Positions 41,494-50,303 of a stretch of DNA of 64,000 nt are shown in pieces (within the stretch, counting starts at the first letter, position 1; every line of letters begins with the position of its first letter). Position numbers and translations under genes: made by a program. The DNA comes from JBCCGI01 sp039029355 (GTDB lineage: Bacteria > Planctomycetota > UBA1135 > GCA-002686595), in assembly GCA_039029355.1 (NCBI GenBank), contig JBCCGI010000003.1, positions 1-64,000 of the forward strand, read 5' to 3'. The notes under the pieces were generated by a model. That model was not told the origin of the DNA and did not search any database. It worked only from the letters and a program-made list of their open reading frames with translations.

Positions 41494-43144
41494 CCTTCAC
41501 TCCCGATGCGCGGGCGCCGCGGCGTACGCGGAGCTCCCCGCCGTCGAGTTGCCAGACCTCGTCGGCGAGCTCGGCCAGCTCGCGGTCGTGGGTCGCGAAG
41601 AGGACCGTGCCGGGGTAGTCGAGCAGGACCTTGCGATACGCCGCGCGCGAGCCGGCGTCGAGGTTGGCCTCGACCTCGTCCAACAGCAGGACCGCCGGCG
41701 CCCCCAGTGCCGCACGCGCCAGCGCGATCCTCCGCCGCTGGCCGATGGACAGGTTGGCGCCCCCCTCCGAGATGCGCGTCCGCTGGCCGCGCGGTAGCTC
41801 GGCGAGGACCGCGGCGGCGGCGGAGCGCTCGATCGCCTCGGTGACCTCCTCGGCCGTCGCGCCGGGACGGCGGTAGCGCAGGTTCTTCGCGACGCTGCCC
41901 GTCTGGAGCGGCAGGTCAGGGCTGACGACGCCCATCGCCTTGCGCACGTCGCGCGGCCGCGCCTCGCGAAGGTCGACGCCGTCGAGCGTCACCTCGCCCG
42001 ACTGCGGGTCGAGCAGGCGCGCGATCAGCCAGAGCAGCGTGGACTTGCCCGCGCCGTTCGGCCCGACGACCGCCACCTTGGCGCCCGCCCTCGCGGTCGC
42101 GGTGACGTTCTCAAACAGGCCGTCGACCGCGACGCCGCGGAGGCCGATCTCGCCGCGCGGCGCGGGGATCTCCCGGGCCTGCTCGTCGCGGTGATAGAAG
42201 GCGGGCAGCTCGGCGACCGCGCGGATCTTCTCGAACGAGACCCGGGCGCTTTGCCAGTACTCGAAGACCCGGGCGAGCTCGCGCACCGACGGCGCCAGGA
42301 CGCCGACGAGCATCGTCGCGGCCAAGACGGTGCCCGGCGTCGCATCCCCGGTGCGGATCTGGTGCGACCCGGCGACGAGCACTGCGATCGACGCCACGCC
42401 GACCGTGGCTTGGGCCACCACGCGCAGGCTGCCGATCGCGCGGGCCTTCTCGATCATCGCGTGCTTGAGGCGCTCGCTCTGGCGTGCGACACGACGACGC
42501 TCCTTGCCGCCGCGGTTGTACGCCTGCACGACCGGCATCGTCGCGAGCTTCTCGCCAACGTTCGTCGCGAGGCGGGTGCGGCTCCTCCTCGCGCTGCGGA
42601 CCGTGTGCTCGAGCTGTGGGCCGAGCAGGCTCGACGCCGCCACCCCCACGGCCATCGCGCCGAGGACGCAGCCGGCGAGCAGCGGGCTTTGGAGCGCGAG
42701 GAACGCCGAGGTCGCGACCACCGTCGTGCCTCCGACGACCACGCGCGCGATGCCGAGGCTGACCCACAGCCTCAGCGGCGTCAGGTCGCCGAGGAAGCGA
42801 AGCAGCATGCCGCCGCGGCTTCGCGCCAGCAGCAAGCGCGGCTCGAGGCCCGTCAGGTGGCGGAAGAGCGCCACGCGCAGCTCGACCAGGTAGTCCTGCC
42901 CGAGCCGCTCCGCCCAGACGCGCTCACCCCAGCGCGACGCCGCGTTGAGCGCCATCGCGCAGGTCATCGCCAGGCCCAGCGGCGCCAGGGAGGGCGGCGC
43001 CTCTCCCGGGTCGAGCGCTCCGTCGAAGGCCGCGCGCGCCAGCAGCATGAGCGCGACCGCCGACGAGGCCTGGACGATGCCCGCGCCGGCGATCCGCAGG
43101 AAGAGCGCGCGGCGCTCGCCGCCGAAGAGCCGCGGCGGGTTCAC
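41486..43144 (-). CDS. ABC exporter with fused membrane and ATPase domains
   Basis: The protein has 552 residues. The membrane domain spans about 20-300 with five to six hydrophobic segments and exporter-type helices (FRHLTGLEPRLLLARSRGGMLLRFLGD). The ATPase domain has Walker A GPNGAGKSTLLWLIA, Q-loop region MGVVSPDLPLQTGSV, signature NLSIGQRRRIALARA (a variant of LSGGQ), Walker B VLLLDEVEANLD and H-loop FATHDREL. It is a half-size transporter, so it probably works as a homodimer. The GTG start overlaps the upstream NTPase stop as GTGA; the much longer open frame upstream is Arg-rich shadow. Substrate unknown. Confidence 0.92.
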   Translation of the reverse strand: MNPPRLFGGERRALFLRIAGAGIVQASSAVALMLLARAAFDGALDPGEAPPSLAPLGLAMTCAMALNAASRWGERVWAERLGQDYLVELRVALFRHLTGLEPRLLLARSRGGMLLRFLGDLTPLRLWVSLGIARVVVGGTTVVATSAFLALQSPLLAGCVLGAMAVGVAASSLLGPQLEHTVRSARRSRTRLATNVGEKLATMPVVQAYNRGGKERRRVARQSERLKHAMIEKARAIGSLRVVAQATVGVASIAVLVAGSHQIRTGDATPGTVLAATMLVGVLAPSVRELARVFEYWQSARVSFEKIRAVAELPAFYHRDEQAREIPAPRGEIGLRGVAVDGLFENVTATARAGAKVAVVGPNGAGKSTLLWLIARLLDPQSGEVTLDGVDLREARPRDVRKAMGVVSPDLPLQTGSVAKNLRYRRPGATAEEVTEAIERSAAAAVLAELPRGQRTRISEGGANLSIGQRRRIALARAALGAPAVLLLDEVEANLDAGSRAAYRKVLLDYPGTVLFATHDRELAELADEVWQLDGGELRVRRGARASGVKGG

Positions 43145-44247
43145 CGGTGTGGGGCTCGGTCGAGCTCGAGCAGGCGCGCGCCGATGCCGGCCTGCTCGAG
43201 CTGCCCCACCGACAGGGTCGTCAGGCCCGTGGCCTGCTCGGCCTCGCGGGCCGCCAGCCGGGACTGTGTGAGAGCGCCTGAGATCGCGCTGACCGCGACC
43301 CCGCACTCGGTCAGCATGCGCACGCCGGAGTCGGCGCCCATGGCGTCGGTCGCCGCGAGGAGCAGGCGCGTGACCCGATTGCGGAACACGCCGCTCGTAA
43401 GGAGCGCTCGCGTCTCGGGCTGCAGCACCCCGTCGGCCACCTCCAGCACCATGACGTCGAGCTCCTGCTGCGACAGGTTGGACGTCAGAACGTCGGCGGC
43501 GTCGAGCAGCGCCTCCTGGCCGATCCGGTAGGTGGTCGGGTAGCCGGCGTCCACGAAGTCCCACACGGGCGACGCGCCGGAGTCGCGGAACTGCCAGTAG
43601 TCACCTCCCGCGCCGGTACCGGTGAGCTTGGCTGCGCCGACGCGAAGGCCCGACCTGCGCAGACCGCGGATGAGCGCGGCGGCGGTGGTGGTCTTGCCGC
43701 TGTCCATCGACGTTCCGACGACGGCGATCGCCAGCATCGGCGACCAGTCCGCCCGCGCGTCGAGGGTGTAATCGCGCAGGTTGACCCGCGTGCCGGAGCC
43801 GTCGACGACGAGCCCGATCGGCTCGATGACCGTCGGCTTCCTCATCGAGCGGTGCTGAGTCTCGACCTCGCCCGCGATGCCGCCGGCGGCGACCAGGTGG
43901 CAGCGCCCCAGGTCGTCGGGCACGTAGGCTTCGAACTGGTTCGGCGCGTAGCGGGCGCCGTAGCAGACCAGGATCTCGTCGCCCGGGTGGAGCGTCGCCC
44001 GCCTACCGGTCGTGAGCTGCAGGCGCGTGTGTTGCCCGATCTCCGCTACCCGCGCCAGCACGACGTCGCCGATCGCCGGGCGTTCGTCGGGGCCGGTCAG
44101 GTCGACCAGCTCTCGGGAGGGAAGGCGGCGCGTATTGAACGAGCGGTGGGCGCGCGCGATCCGATCGCGCGTCGTGGGCTCGGCCGGAATGGGGTGCGGG
44201 CGGACGTCGCTCATCGGTGCGTCGAGGGCGTTCGGGTTCAGCTTCAT
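43141..44247 (-). CDS. P-loop NTPase of the BioD/DUF1611-like fold
   Basis: The protein has 368 residues. The N-terminal half is beta-rich (GDVVLARVAEIGQHTRLQL, LHPGDEILVCYGARYAPNQF). The C-terminal half is a P-loop domain with Walker A VVGTSMDSGKTTTAAALIRGL near residue 175, then VGAAKLTGTGAGGDYWQFRD, a switch-like LDVMVLEVADGVLQPETRALL, and a final Rossmann part (GVRMLTECGVAVSAISGALT). The pattern resembles dethiobiotin synthetase/MobB and DUF1611 proteins. The ATG overlaps the upstream stop as ATGA; a second ATG 11 codons in is possible. It is coupled to an ABC exporter downstream, so it may prepare or regulate the exported product. Confidence 0.7.
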   Translation of the reverse strand: MKLNPNALDAPMSDVRPHPIPAEPTTRDRIARAHRSFNTRRLPSRELVDLTGPDERPAIGDVVLARVAEIGQHTRLQLTTGRRATLHPGDEILVCYGARYAPNQFEAYVPDDLGRCHLVAAGGIAGEVETQHRSMRKPTVIEPIGLVVDGSGTRVNLRDYTLDARADWSPMLAIAVVGTSMDSGKTTTAAALIRGLRRSGLRVGAAKLTGTGAGGDYWQFRDSGASPVWDFVDAGYPTTYRIGQEALLDAADVLTSNLSQQELDVMVLEVADGVLQPETRALLTSGVFRNRVTRLLLAATDAMGADSGVRMLTECGVAVSAISGALTQSRLAAREAEQATGLTTLSVGQLEQAGIGARLLELDRAPHR

Positions 44248-46049
44248 TGGACGAGCACGGGGTCGGTCGAGGCGTAGAAGTCGAAGAAGGTCGCCGGGTC
44301 GTACAGCACCCCCGTGGCGAAGAAGGGCCCGGGAAACGGGAAGGGCGCCGTGCCGCCCGAACCGCCGCTCACGATCCCGCTCAGCAGGGGAGCACCCAGC
44401 GTGGCGAAGGTGATCGCGTCGATCGTCAGGCACATGTTGAGTCCGCTCGTGCTGAACGGGACCGGCGTCTGCGTCGTGCCCGTGATGCTGGCGACGAGGA
44501 AGAAGACGCTGCCCTCGTCCTCGGTAGCCGCGGCCTGATCGACGAGCAAGCTCAGCTGTCCGCCGGAGACGGTGAAGCCGAGGTTGGGGAAGCGCTGGCC
44601 GTTCGTGTACACGTCGTCCAGGCCGGTACCCGCGCGGTTGTCGACCCACAGGGCGACCACGTCGCGATAGTCGGTGACGGCGAGCTGGTTCTCTTCGGCG
44701 TCCTCGGTCGGCGCGAGCGTCGCGGTGAGCTCCACCTCCGGCTGGAACGTCGCGCCGCCGTCGGTGCTCAGGCGCAGGAAGATCGAGTCGTTCAGCCCGG
44801 CGGGGTCGTTGCGCTGATCCTCGTAGGACGTGTACACGTAGTCGCCCCGCACGACGAGGCGGGCGCGCGAATTGTCGGCGGAGCCGGGCGCCGAGCCCTC
44901 GTCGAGCCGCACCTCGGGACCGAGCGCGATCGAGCCGCCGCCGAGGTCGGCTTGGCGGTAGAAGACGTCGTCGTCGTCGAGGGTCGGCTCGCTGCGGTTG
45001 TCGCGCCACAGCATGTGCACCGTGTCGCCGGCGACCATCGTCGCGCCGCTGTTCGCGCCGACGGTGGGCGCGGTGGGAGCTCCGTCCACGCGCGCCTCGC
45101 CGAGCCAGGTCGCGCCCCCGTCCAGCGAGGCGTTGACGAACACCTGGTAGTCGAGCCCGGTCGAGTTGCGCGCGTCGAGCCACTTGACGACGACGTTCGA
45201 GCCCGAGACCGAGAGCTCGGGGCTGCTGACGTCGAGCAACGGATCGCCGCCGGTGTCGACGCGCAGGTCGGTCGAGGCCCAGGTCAGGCCGCCGTCGCTG
45301 CTCTGGTTGAAGAACACCTGATCGGCAACCCCGTTGCGGCGGTCGGCCCACGCGGCGTAGAGCGAGTCGCCCTGGGCGAAGATCTTGGCGGCGTCGACGT
45401 CCGCGGTGCCCGGGCCGGCGGGCGGGTTGTTCACGAGCAGCGGCGCGCCGAAGGTTGCGCCGGAGTCGTGCGATACGACGACGTACATGTCTTCGGTCGT
45501 CGCCAACGGATCTCCCGCCTTCGCGACCGCCGTGTCGGCGAAGGCGAAGCAGATGTTGGGGAGCGCGATCGCGCCCTCGAGCGCGTCGGCGTCCGCGCCG
45601 TCGGAGAAGAGCGCCCCACTCAGGTTGAGCTCGGGGCCGAAGCTCGCGCCGCTGTCCGACGAGACGCGCGCGAAGATGTCGTCGCCTGGCAGGAGCCCGC
45701 GCTCATCCTTCCAGGCGACCGCCACGACCGAGCCTTGGGCGATCACCGTCGGGTCCTCAGCGTCGATCAGCCCGACGCCCTGGTCGAGCCGCACCGGGGC
45801 GCTCCACGTCTTGCCGCCGTCGACCGAGCGCGAGAAGTAGATGTCGCGCCCCGTCACGGGGTCGATGTCGTGCCAGACCGCGTACGCGTTGTTGCCCGCG
45901 GTCGCCAGGTCGGTTTCATCCGAATCGACCGTGCCCGGTACGGTGTCGGTGTCGAGGCGCAGCTCGCCTCGGAGGTCGGCGCTCGCTGGGGTCGCGAGCC
46001 AGGTGACGAGCAGAGCAGCGGTCGCGGTGGTATGGACGGTGGAGAGCAT
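44244..46049 (-). CDS. secreted Asp-box (sialidase-like BNR repeat) beta-propeller protein
   Basis: The protein has 601 residues with a signal peptide (HTTATAALLVTWLATPASA). Six Asp-box motifs (S-x-D-x-G-x-T-[WF]) are visible: SVDGGKTW, SSDSGASF, SHDSGATF, SSDGGLTW, SLDGGATW and STDGGATF. They alternate with VAVAWKDERG/YAAWADRRN/VKWLDARN strands, giving a six-bladed propeller. The Arg triad and catalytic Tyr/Glu of true sialidases are not apparent, so binding rather than hydrolysis is likely. A C-terminal beta-rich tail (about 130 residues) ends FYASTDPVLVQ. GAGG lies 11 bases before the ATG; its stop overlaps the NTPase start. Confidence 0.8.
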   Translation of the reverse strand: MLSTVHTTATAALLVTWLATPASADLRGELRLDTDTVPGTVDSDETDLATAGNNAYAVWHDIDPVTGRDIYFSRSVDGGKTWSAPVRLDQGVGLIDAEDPTVIAQGSVVAVAWKDERGLLPGDDIFARVSSDSGASFGPELNLSGALFSDGADADALEGAIALPNICFAFADTAVAKAGDPLATTEDMYVVVSHDSGATFGAPLLVNNPPAGPGTADVDAAKIFAQGDSLYAAWADRRNGVADQVFFNQSSDGGLTWASTDLRVDTGGDPLLDVSSPELSVSGSNVVVKWLDARNSTGLDYQVFVNASLDGGATWLGEARVDGAPTAPTVGANSGATMVAGDTVHMLWRDNRSEPTLDDDDVFYRQADLGGGSIALGPEVRLDEGSAPGSADNSRARLVVRGDYVYTSYEDQRNDPAGLNDSIFLRLSTDGGATFQPEVELTATLAPTEDAEENQLAVTDYRDVVALWVDNRAGTGLDDVYTNGQRFPNLGFTVSGGQLSLLVDQAAATEDEGSVFFLVASITGTTQTPVPFSTSGLNMCLTIDAITFATLGAPLLSGIVSGGSGGTAPFPFPGPFFATGVLYDPATFFDFYASTDPVLVQ

Positions 46050-46159
46050 CGGTGGATTCGCCTCTTTCTCGGTAGACACTTGGGGCGTCGGACGCACCCT
46101 CTGCGGGAGAGAGCACCGTCGCCGCCGAGCCGATACCGCTCGGCGGGATTAACCTGGCG

Positions 46160-47095
46160 TCACGCCGTGCGCTCGGCGGGACGGTCGTCGGACCTCCCCG
46201 CGCGCAGGCGGTCGACGGCCCATGCGACCGGCCGTTCGACCGGGAAGAAGGGCAGGAATACGAGGCCCGACAGCTGGTAGCGGAACGTGATCCCCATCAG
46301 CAGCAGGATCCCCCAGTGCATGCCGAAGGCCAGCAGCGCCCACACGCGCGGCGCCCGGCGCCCGAGGAGGAACAGCGGCGCGCCCAGCTCGACCACCAGC
46401 GTCACGACGCCGATGAAGAGGAAGAGCAGCGACAGGTCGTAGACGCCGTAGAAGAGGTCCGACGCCTCGCTGCCAAACACGCGCTTGCGGACCGCATCCA
46501 CCGCGATCTGGTCGCGGAGCACGTCGCCTGACGCCCACCCGAAGCCGAGCGGGCTGGCGACCTTGGCGACGCCCGACACGAAGTAGGTGAGGACCGTTGC
46601 CGCGCACAGGAGGCGCACCGGCCAACCATAGGTCCAGCCGGCGTCGCGCGAGCGCGACCAAGCGTCCATCGACAGCGCATCGGCCGACCGCGCGAAGCCC
46701 AGGACGAGCCCGTGCAGCACCAGCACGTTGTCGTTGTGGTAGACCATCGACCACGAGTTGCGATAGCTCAGCACGCCCAGGAGCAGCACTCCGAAGGCCG
46801 GCCCCGTCACGCGGTGCTTCCAGCCGAGCGTGAACAGCAGCGCCGCGCCGAGCAGGGCCAGCTGCAGGAAGTCGAAGACGCCCGGCGGCAGCGGCTCGAC
46901 GAGCACCCGCGCGAGCCCGACGGGGTCGTAGAGCGAGTGCTTCGTCCGCGCGATCTTCGCGTACATCTCGTAGCGGGGCACGAGATACCAAAGCGACCAC
47001 AGACCGACCGCGATGCGGAGCACCGCGAGCCGCTGCGGCGGCGCCGGCGCGAACCACCACCGGCCGAGGCGTGAGGACGCCTCTAGTTGCGTCAC
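46160..47095 (-). CDS. HTTM-domain membrane protein (vitamin K-dependent gamma-carboxylase-like)
   Basis: The protein has 311 residues with about seven hydrophobic segments. The HTTM hallmark region reads YRNSWSMVYHNDNVLVLHGLVLGF followed by ARSADALSMD; LTYFVSGVAKVASP and FGMHWGILLLMGITFRYQ are also typical. In gamma-carboxylases this membrane domain carries the catalytic site, but bacterial HTTM-only proteins have no assigned reaction. The chosen GTG overlaps the upstream stop as GTGA; another GTG four codons earlier is possible. It forms a unit with the small upstream gene. Confidence 0.82.
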   Translation of the reverse strand: MTQLEASSRLGRWWFAPAPPQRLAVLRIAVGLWSLWYLVPRYEMYAKIARTKHSLYDPVGLARVLVEPLPPGVFDFLQLALLGAALLFTLGWKHRVTGPAFGVLLLGVLSYRNSWSMVYHNDNVLVLHGLVLGFARSADALSMDAWSRSRDAGWTYGWPVRLLCAATVLTYFVSGVAKVASPLGFGWASGDVLRDQIAVDAVRKRVFGSEASDLFYGVYDLSLLFLFIGVVTLVVELGAPLFLLGRRAPRVWALLAFGMHWGILLLMGITFRYQLSGLVFLPFFPVERPVAWAVDRLRAGRSDDRPAERTA

Positions 47096-47550
47096 GGGAT
47101 CGGACACGAGCCCCACACCTCCTCGGAGATCGGCGTCTTGTCGCCGCGGAAGAACGCGTCGAAGTCGTACCAGGCCACCACCGCGCGGACCTCCACCAAG
47201 GCTTGCTCCCCGGCGCGGTCGGACTCGGCCAGGCGCTCGGCGACCTCCCTGCACAGCGCGTCGGAGTCGCCATCGCGCATGATCCTGCGCGTCTGGCGAC
47301 GAACCTGGTTGAAGCCTCCCGTCCCGATCGCGCGGTACGAGACCGGGTGGCGCTCGCCTTCGGCGTCGTAGGCGACCAGGTGGTAGACCTTCGCTCGCCC
47401 GTCGCGCTTCTTCGAGAACATCGGGTAGTAGGAGAGCGGAAACCCGTCCACCGGGTCTTCCGCCCAGTTCTGCGTGATCGGGAAGAGCACCGCCAGGCAC
47501 AGCGCGCAGCCGGCCAGGATCGAGAGCCCTCGTTCGCGTGCTTCGTCCAT
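47092..47550 (-). CDS. small membrane-anchored protein, probable HTTM partner
   Basis: The protein has 152 residues. One N-terminal hydrophobic helix (LSILAGCALCLAVLFPI) is followed by DGFPLSYYPMFSKKRDGRAKVYHLVAYDAEG. That segment occurs in small proteins encoded beside HTTM genes. A charged helical part (QTRRIMRDGDSDALCREVAERLAE) and VRAVVAWYDFDAFF follow. The gene starts 3 bases after the porin stop and overlaps the HTTM gene by 4 bases, so co-expression is certain if the starts are right. Function unknown; a complex with the HTTM protein is inferred. Confidence 0.75.
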   Translation of the reverse strand: MDEARERGLSILAGCALCLAVLFPITQNWAEDPVDGFPLSYYPMFSKKRDGRAKVYHLVAYDAEGERHPVSYRAIGTGGFNQVRRQTRRIMRDGDSDALCREVAERLAESDRAGEQALVEVRAVVAWYDFDAFFRGDKTPISEEVWGSCPIP

Positions 47551-47553
47551 CGC

Positions 47554-48768
47554 TTAAAGGGTCACCTGCGCCCGAAATTGGAGGATGTCCACCTGGTCGT
47601 CGGCGCCGTCCTGGTTCGGCTCGGCTTCCGCGCGGACGTAGTTCGCCATGAAGCGCACGTTGCGGCTCCAGTACCAGTTGAGGCCGAGCGTCACGTTCTG
47701 CTCCTCGCCGCCGTCGATGTCCTCGTCGTTCAGGTCGAGCGCGCTCAGGCGAAGCCCCACTTCGAGCGCGCCGTAGTCCGACTGCGGGTCGATCACCGCA
47801 AACGAACCGCGGCTGCGGCGGTAGCGGCGCGTCTCGCCGGTCAGCATGTAGTTGGCCTGGACGTACCAACCGTCGAAGTCCACGTCGGTCGACTCTCGGT
47901 CGACGTCGGTGCGAAGGTACTCGGCTTGCACGGTCAGCGGGCCGTAGCGGGTGGCGGCCTCCAGTCCGTACGTCGAGGTGCTGTCCACATCGGTGATCGA
48001 GCGCGTGTTGACCAGACGGTTGTTGGCGAGCCCGGACTCCGGCCGCGCGCGGATGCGGAAGCGGCTGCCCGGGTCGACGTCGCGGCGCTCGAGGCTCGCT
48101 CCGAGGTGGACGACGCCGTCGCTTTCGAGCACCGGAGCCCACGTCGCGCGCCCGACCAGCCCGGACCCCGCGCTCCGCTTCTTGGCGTTGCTGTCGAGCG
48201 GGTCGTTGAAGAAGCCGGTCGCCGCGGACCAGTTGTCCCCGCGCGTCGACACCGCCAAACCCATGTTCAGGCCGGTTGCCAGCGCGTTGGCGATCGAACG
48301 CTCGAGGAACGGGATCGCGTTCGAGCTCGTGCTCTGCTCCATGCTGAACGGCGTGACCTGGTTGCCGAGCGTGACGCGCGCCGAGTCAAGGCCGTAGTAG
48401 CGCAGGTAGACGCTCTTCCAGCCCTCGACCGTCCCGCCGAAGTCGTTGTCGAGGCGCAGCCCCCAGTCGTCGTAGCGAGCCGTCAGATACCCGCGCAGGC
48501 GCCGGAAGCCGGCGTCGTCCGCAAACCGCAGCACCTCGTCGTCGAAGCGCGCGACGTCGTAGTGGACGCGTCCGCCCAGGCGCAGCTCCAGTCCCGAGTC
48601 GTGCTCGAGGATCAGCCCGCGGCCGCCGAACTCGGCCGACCAATCCCTCCACTCGCCGAGCGGGCGCGGGTCGCTGAAGTCCAGGATCTGCGCGGGTGTC
48701 GATTTTTCCGAACGCTCGGCCTCGGCCGCAGCGCTCAGCAGCGCTGCCAACAGCGCAACATCGATCAC
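47554..48768 (-). CDS. OprO/OprP-type (phosphate-selective) porin
   Basis: The protein has 404 residues with a short signal-like start (IDVALLAALLSAAAEA). The remainder is a beta-barrel of alternating strands with family hallmarks: LRLGGRVHYDVARFDDEV, RRLRGYLTARYDDWGLRLDNDF, ARVTLGNQVTPFSMEQSTSS and FLERSIANAL. The C-terminal end is VDILQFRAQVTL. The ATGs are distant, and the GTG at 48768 has GGAGGTG upstream. Phosphate selectivity is a family feature, not shown here. It is the first gene of the porin, partner and HTTM unit. Confidence 0.85.
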   Translation of the reverse strand: MIDVALLAALLSAAAEAERSEKSTPAQILDFSDPRPLGEWRDWSAEFGGRGLILEHDSGLELRLGGRVHYDVARFDDEVLRFADDAGFRRLRGYLTARYDDWGLRLDNDFGGTVEGWKSVYLRYYGLDSARVTLGNQVTPFSMEQSTSSNAIPFLERSIANALATGLNMGLAVSTRGDNWSAATGFFNDPLDSNAKKRSAGSGLVGRATWAPVLESDGVVHLGASLERRDVDPGSRFRIRARPESGLANNRLVNTRSITDVDSTSTYGLEAATRYGPLTVQAEYLRTDVDRESTDVDFDGWYVQANYMLTGETRRYRRSRGSFAVIDPQSDYGALEVGLRLSALDLNDEDIDGGEEQNVTLGLNWYWSRNVRFMANYVRAEAEPNQDGADDQVDILQFRAQVTL

Positions 48769-49005
48769 GCCTCACCTCCGCACGCGACGGGCTTCCGGCT
48801 TGAACGGGCGGCCCCAGGGCCGGCGGGGAGGTCTTCTTCGTGCATCGAGCCGCGGGTCAAGTTGCTTCGCGTGCCGGCGCCGGATGCGCGCCGCGTGCAG
48901 TCGAAGAGCCCGCTCGGCGGCGGGTCGATACGGCTTCTTGGGATAGTTTTTTCGCGCCCTGTCGGCCCCCGAAACGCGTCGATTGCGGAGTAAGCTGGAC
49001 GAGAC

Positions 49006-50295
49006 ATGAAGCTCTTCGTCGCCGCGTTCCTCCTCGCTTCGCCCGGCCTCAGCTGGGCTCAAAGCGGACCCGTCAAGCTCGGTCCGACCTCCTCCGCGGC
49101 GCTGCGCCGCCCGACTCCGCAGCTCGTCGTCGGCATGGCCTTGGGCGAGGACGTCGAGGCACTGCTCGACGACTTCGACGCCGCCGCGATCGAGACGATC
49201 GCCGCGAAGGCGATGCACCTTGTCGAGCTCGCGCCGGGAACCAGCTATGCGCAGGCGCAGGTGATCGCGACGTCGCTCGCCTCGGATCCGGCGACGGTGT
49301 TCGCCGAGCTCAACCTCGACGTATCCGCACCCGAGACGCCGGGCTGCGACGCCGTGCCGAGCTCGGTCGGTGCGCAGGACTGCACGGTAGCGTTCTTCGA
49401 CGGCCAGCCGACGCCGGAGAAGTACTACGACCAGCCCGCGGTGCCGCTGCTCGGCGTCGAGGCCGCATACGCGCAGCTCATCGGCACGCCGACCGTCGTG
49501 GCGGTGATCGACACGGGGATCGACCCGACGCATCCCATGCTCGCGTCGAACCTGTTTTCGCTGGGCATCGACCTGGTCGACCCCGCGGGCGCGGCGCTCG
49601 ACCTCGGCGACGGGATCGACAGCGACCACGACGGCTTGGTCGACGAAGCGGTCGGTCACGGCACGCACGTCGCCGGAACGATCGTCCTGATGCACCCCGA
49701 CGCGTTGGTGCTTCCGATCCGCGCGCTCGACTCCGACGGTAACGGGACGGCCTTCGACGTCGCGCAGGGCATCATCGAGGCGGTGCTCGCCGGCGCCGAC
49801 GTCATCAACCTGAGCCTGGGAATGAGCGGCCCCTCGGCGGCGGTCCAGGCGGCGCTCGAGCTCGCCGACGAGGCGGGTGTTGACGTCCTCGCTTCCGCGG
49901 GCAACACCGGTGGGCAGGTGCTCTACCCCGCTGCGTACCCGGACGCCGCCGCGGTGACCGCGGTCGACGGCCTGGACGTGAAGGCGTCGTTCGCCGCCTA
50001 CGGGTTGAGCGTCACGTTTGCTGCCCCTGGCGTCGAGATCTACAGCACCATGCCGGGCGGCGCCTACGCCTGGTGGAGCGGCACTTCGATGGCCACGGCC
50101 GTCGCAAGCGGCGCCGTGTCGCTCATCCGCGCGCTGGAGCAGGATTCGTCGCTTGAACCGGATGCGGTCGACGCAGTGGAGGAGTCGAGCGCGCCGCTCG
50201 ACGAGCTCAATCCCGGCTTCGAAGGGCTGCTCGGCGAGGGGCGCATCGACCTCGCGGCGGCGAGCTCGTCGCTCGGGGAAGTCGGGGAAGACTAA
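49006..50295 (+). CDS. secreted subtilisin-like serine protease (S8)
   Basis: The protein has 429 residues with a signal peptide (MKLFVAAFLLASPGLSWAQ) and a short pro-region of about 110 residues. The catalytic triad is intact: Asp169 in VVAVIDTGIDPTHP, His218 in GHGTHVAGTIV, and Ser361 in WWSGTSMATAVASGA. The oxyanion Asn is in LASAGNTGGQ. There is no C-terminal extension. The stop is only 8 bases before the ECF sigma gene, so this protease probably heads a four-gene operon (S8, ECF sigma, zinc-finger protein, CHAT peptidase). Exported proteolysis paired with a sigma switch is the notable point. Confidence 0.92.
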   Translation: MKLFVAAFLLASPGLSWAQSGPVKLGPTSSAALRRPTPQLVVGMALGEDVEALLDDFDAAAIETIAAKAMHLVELAPGTSYAQAQVIATSLASDPATVFAELNLDVSAPETPGCDAVPSSVGAQDCTVAFFDGQPTPEKYYDQPAVPLLGVEAAYAQLIGTPTVVAVIDTGIDPTHPMLASNLFSLGIDLVDPAGAALDLGDGIDSDHDGLVDEAVGHGTHVAGTIVLMHPDALVLPIRALDSDGNGTAFDVAQGIIEAVLAGADVINLSLGMSGPSAAVQAALELADEAGVDVLASAGNTGGQVLYPAAYPDAAAVTAVDGLDVKASFAAYGLSVTFAAPGVEIYSTMPGGAYAWWSGTSMATAVASGAVSLIRALEQDSSLEPDAVDAVEESSAPLDELNPGFEGLLGEGRIDLAAASSSLGEVGED

Positions 50296-50303
50296 GCCGC
50301 GCC

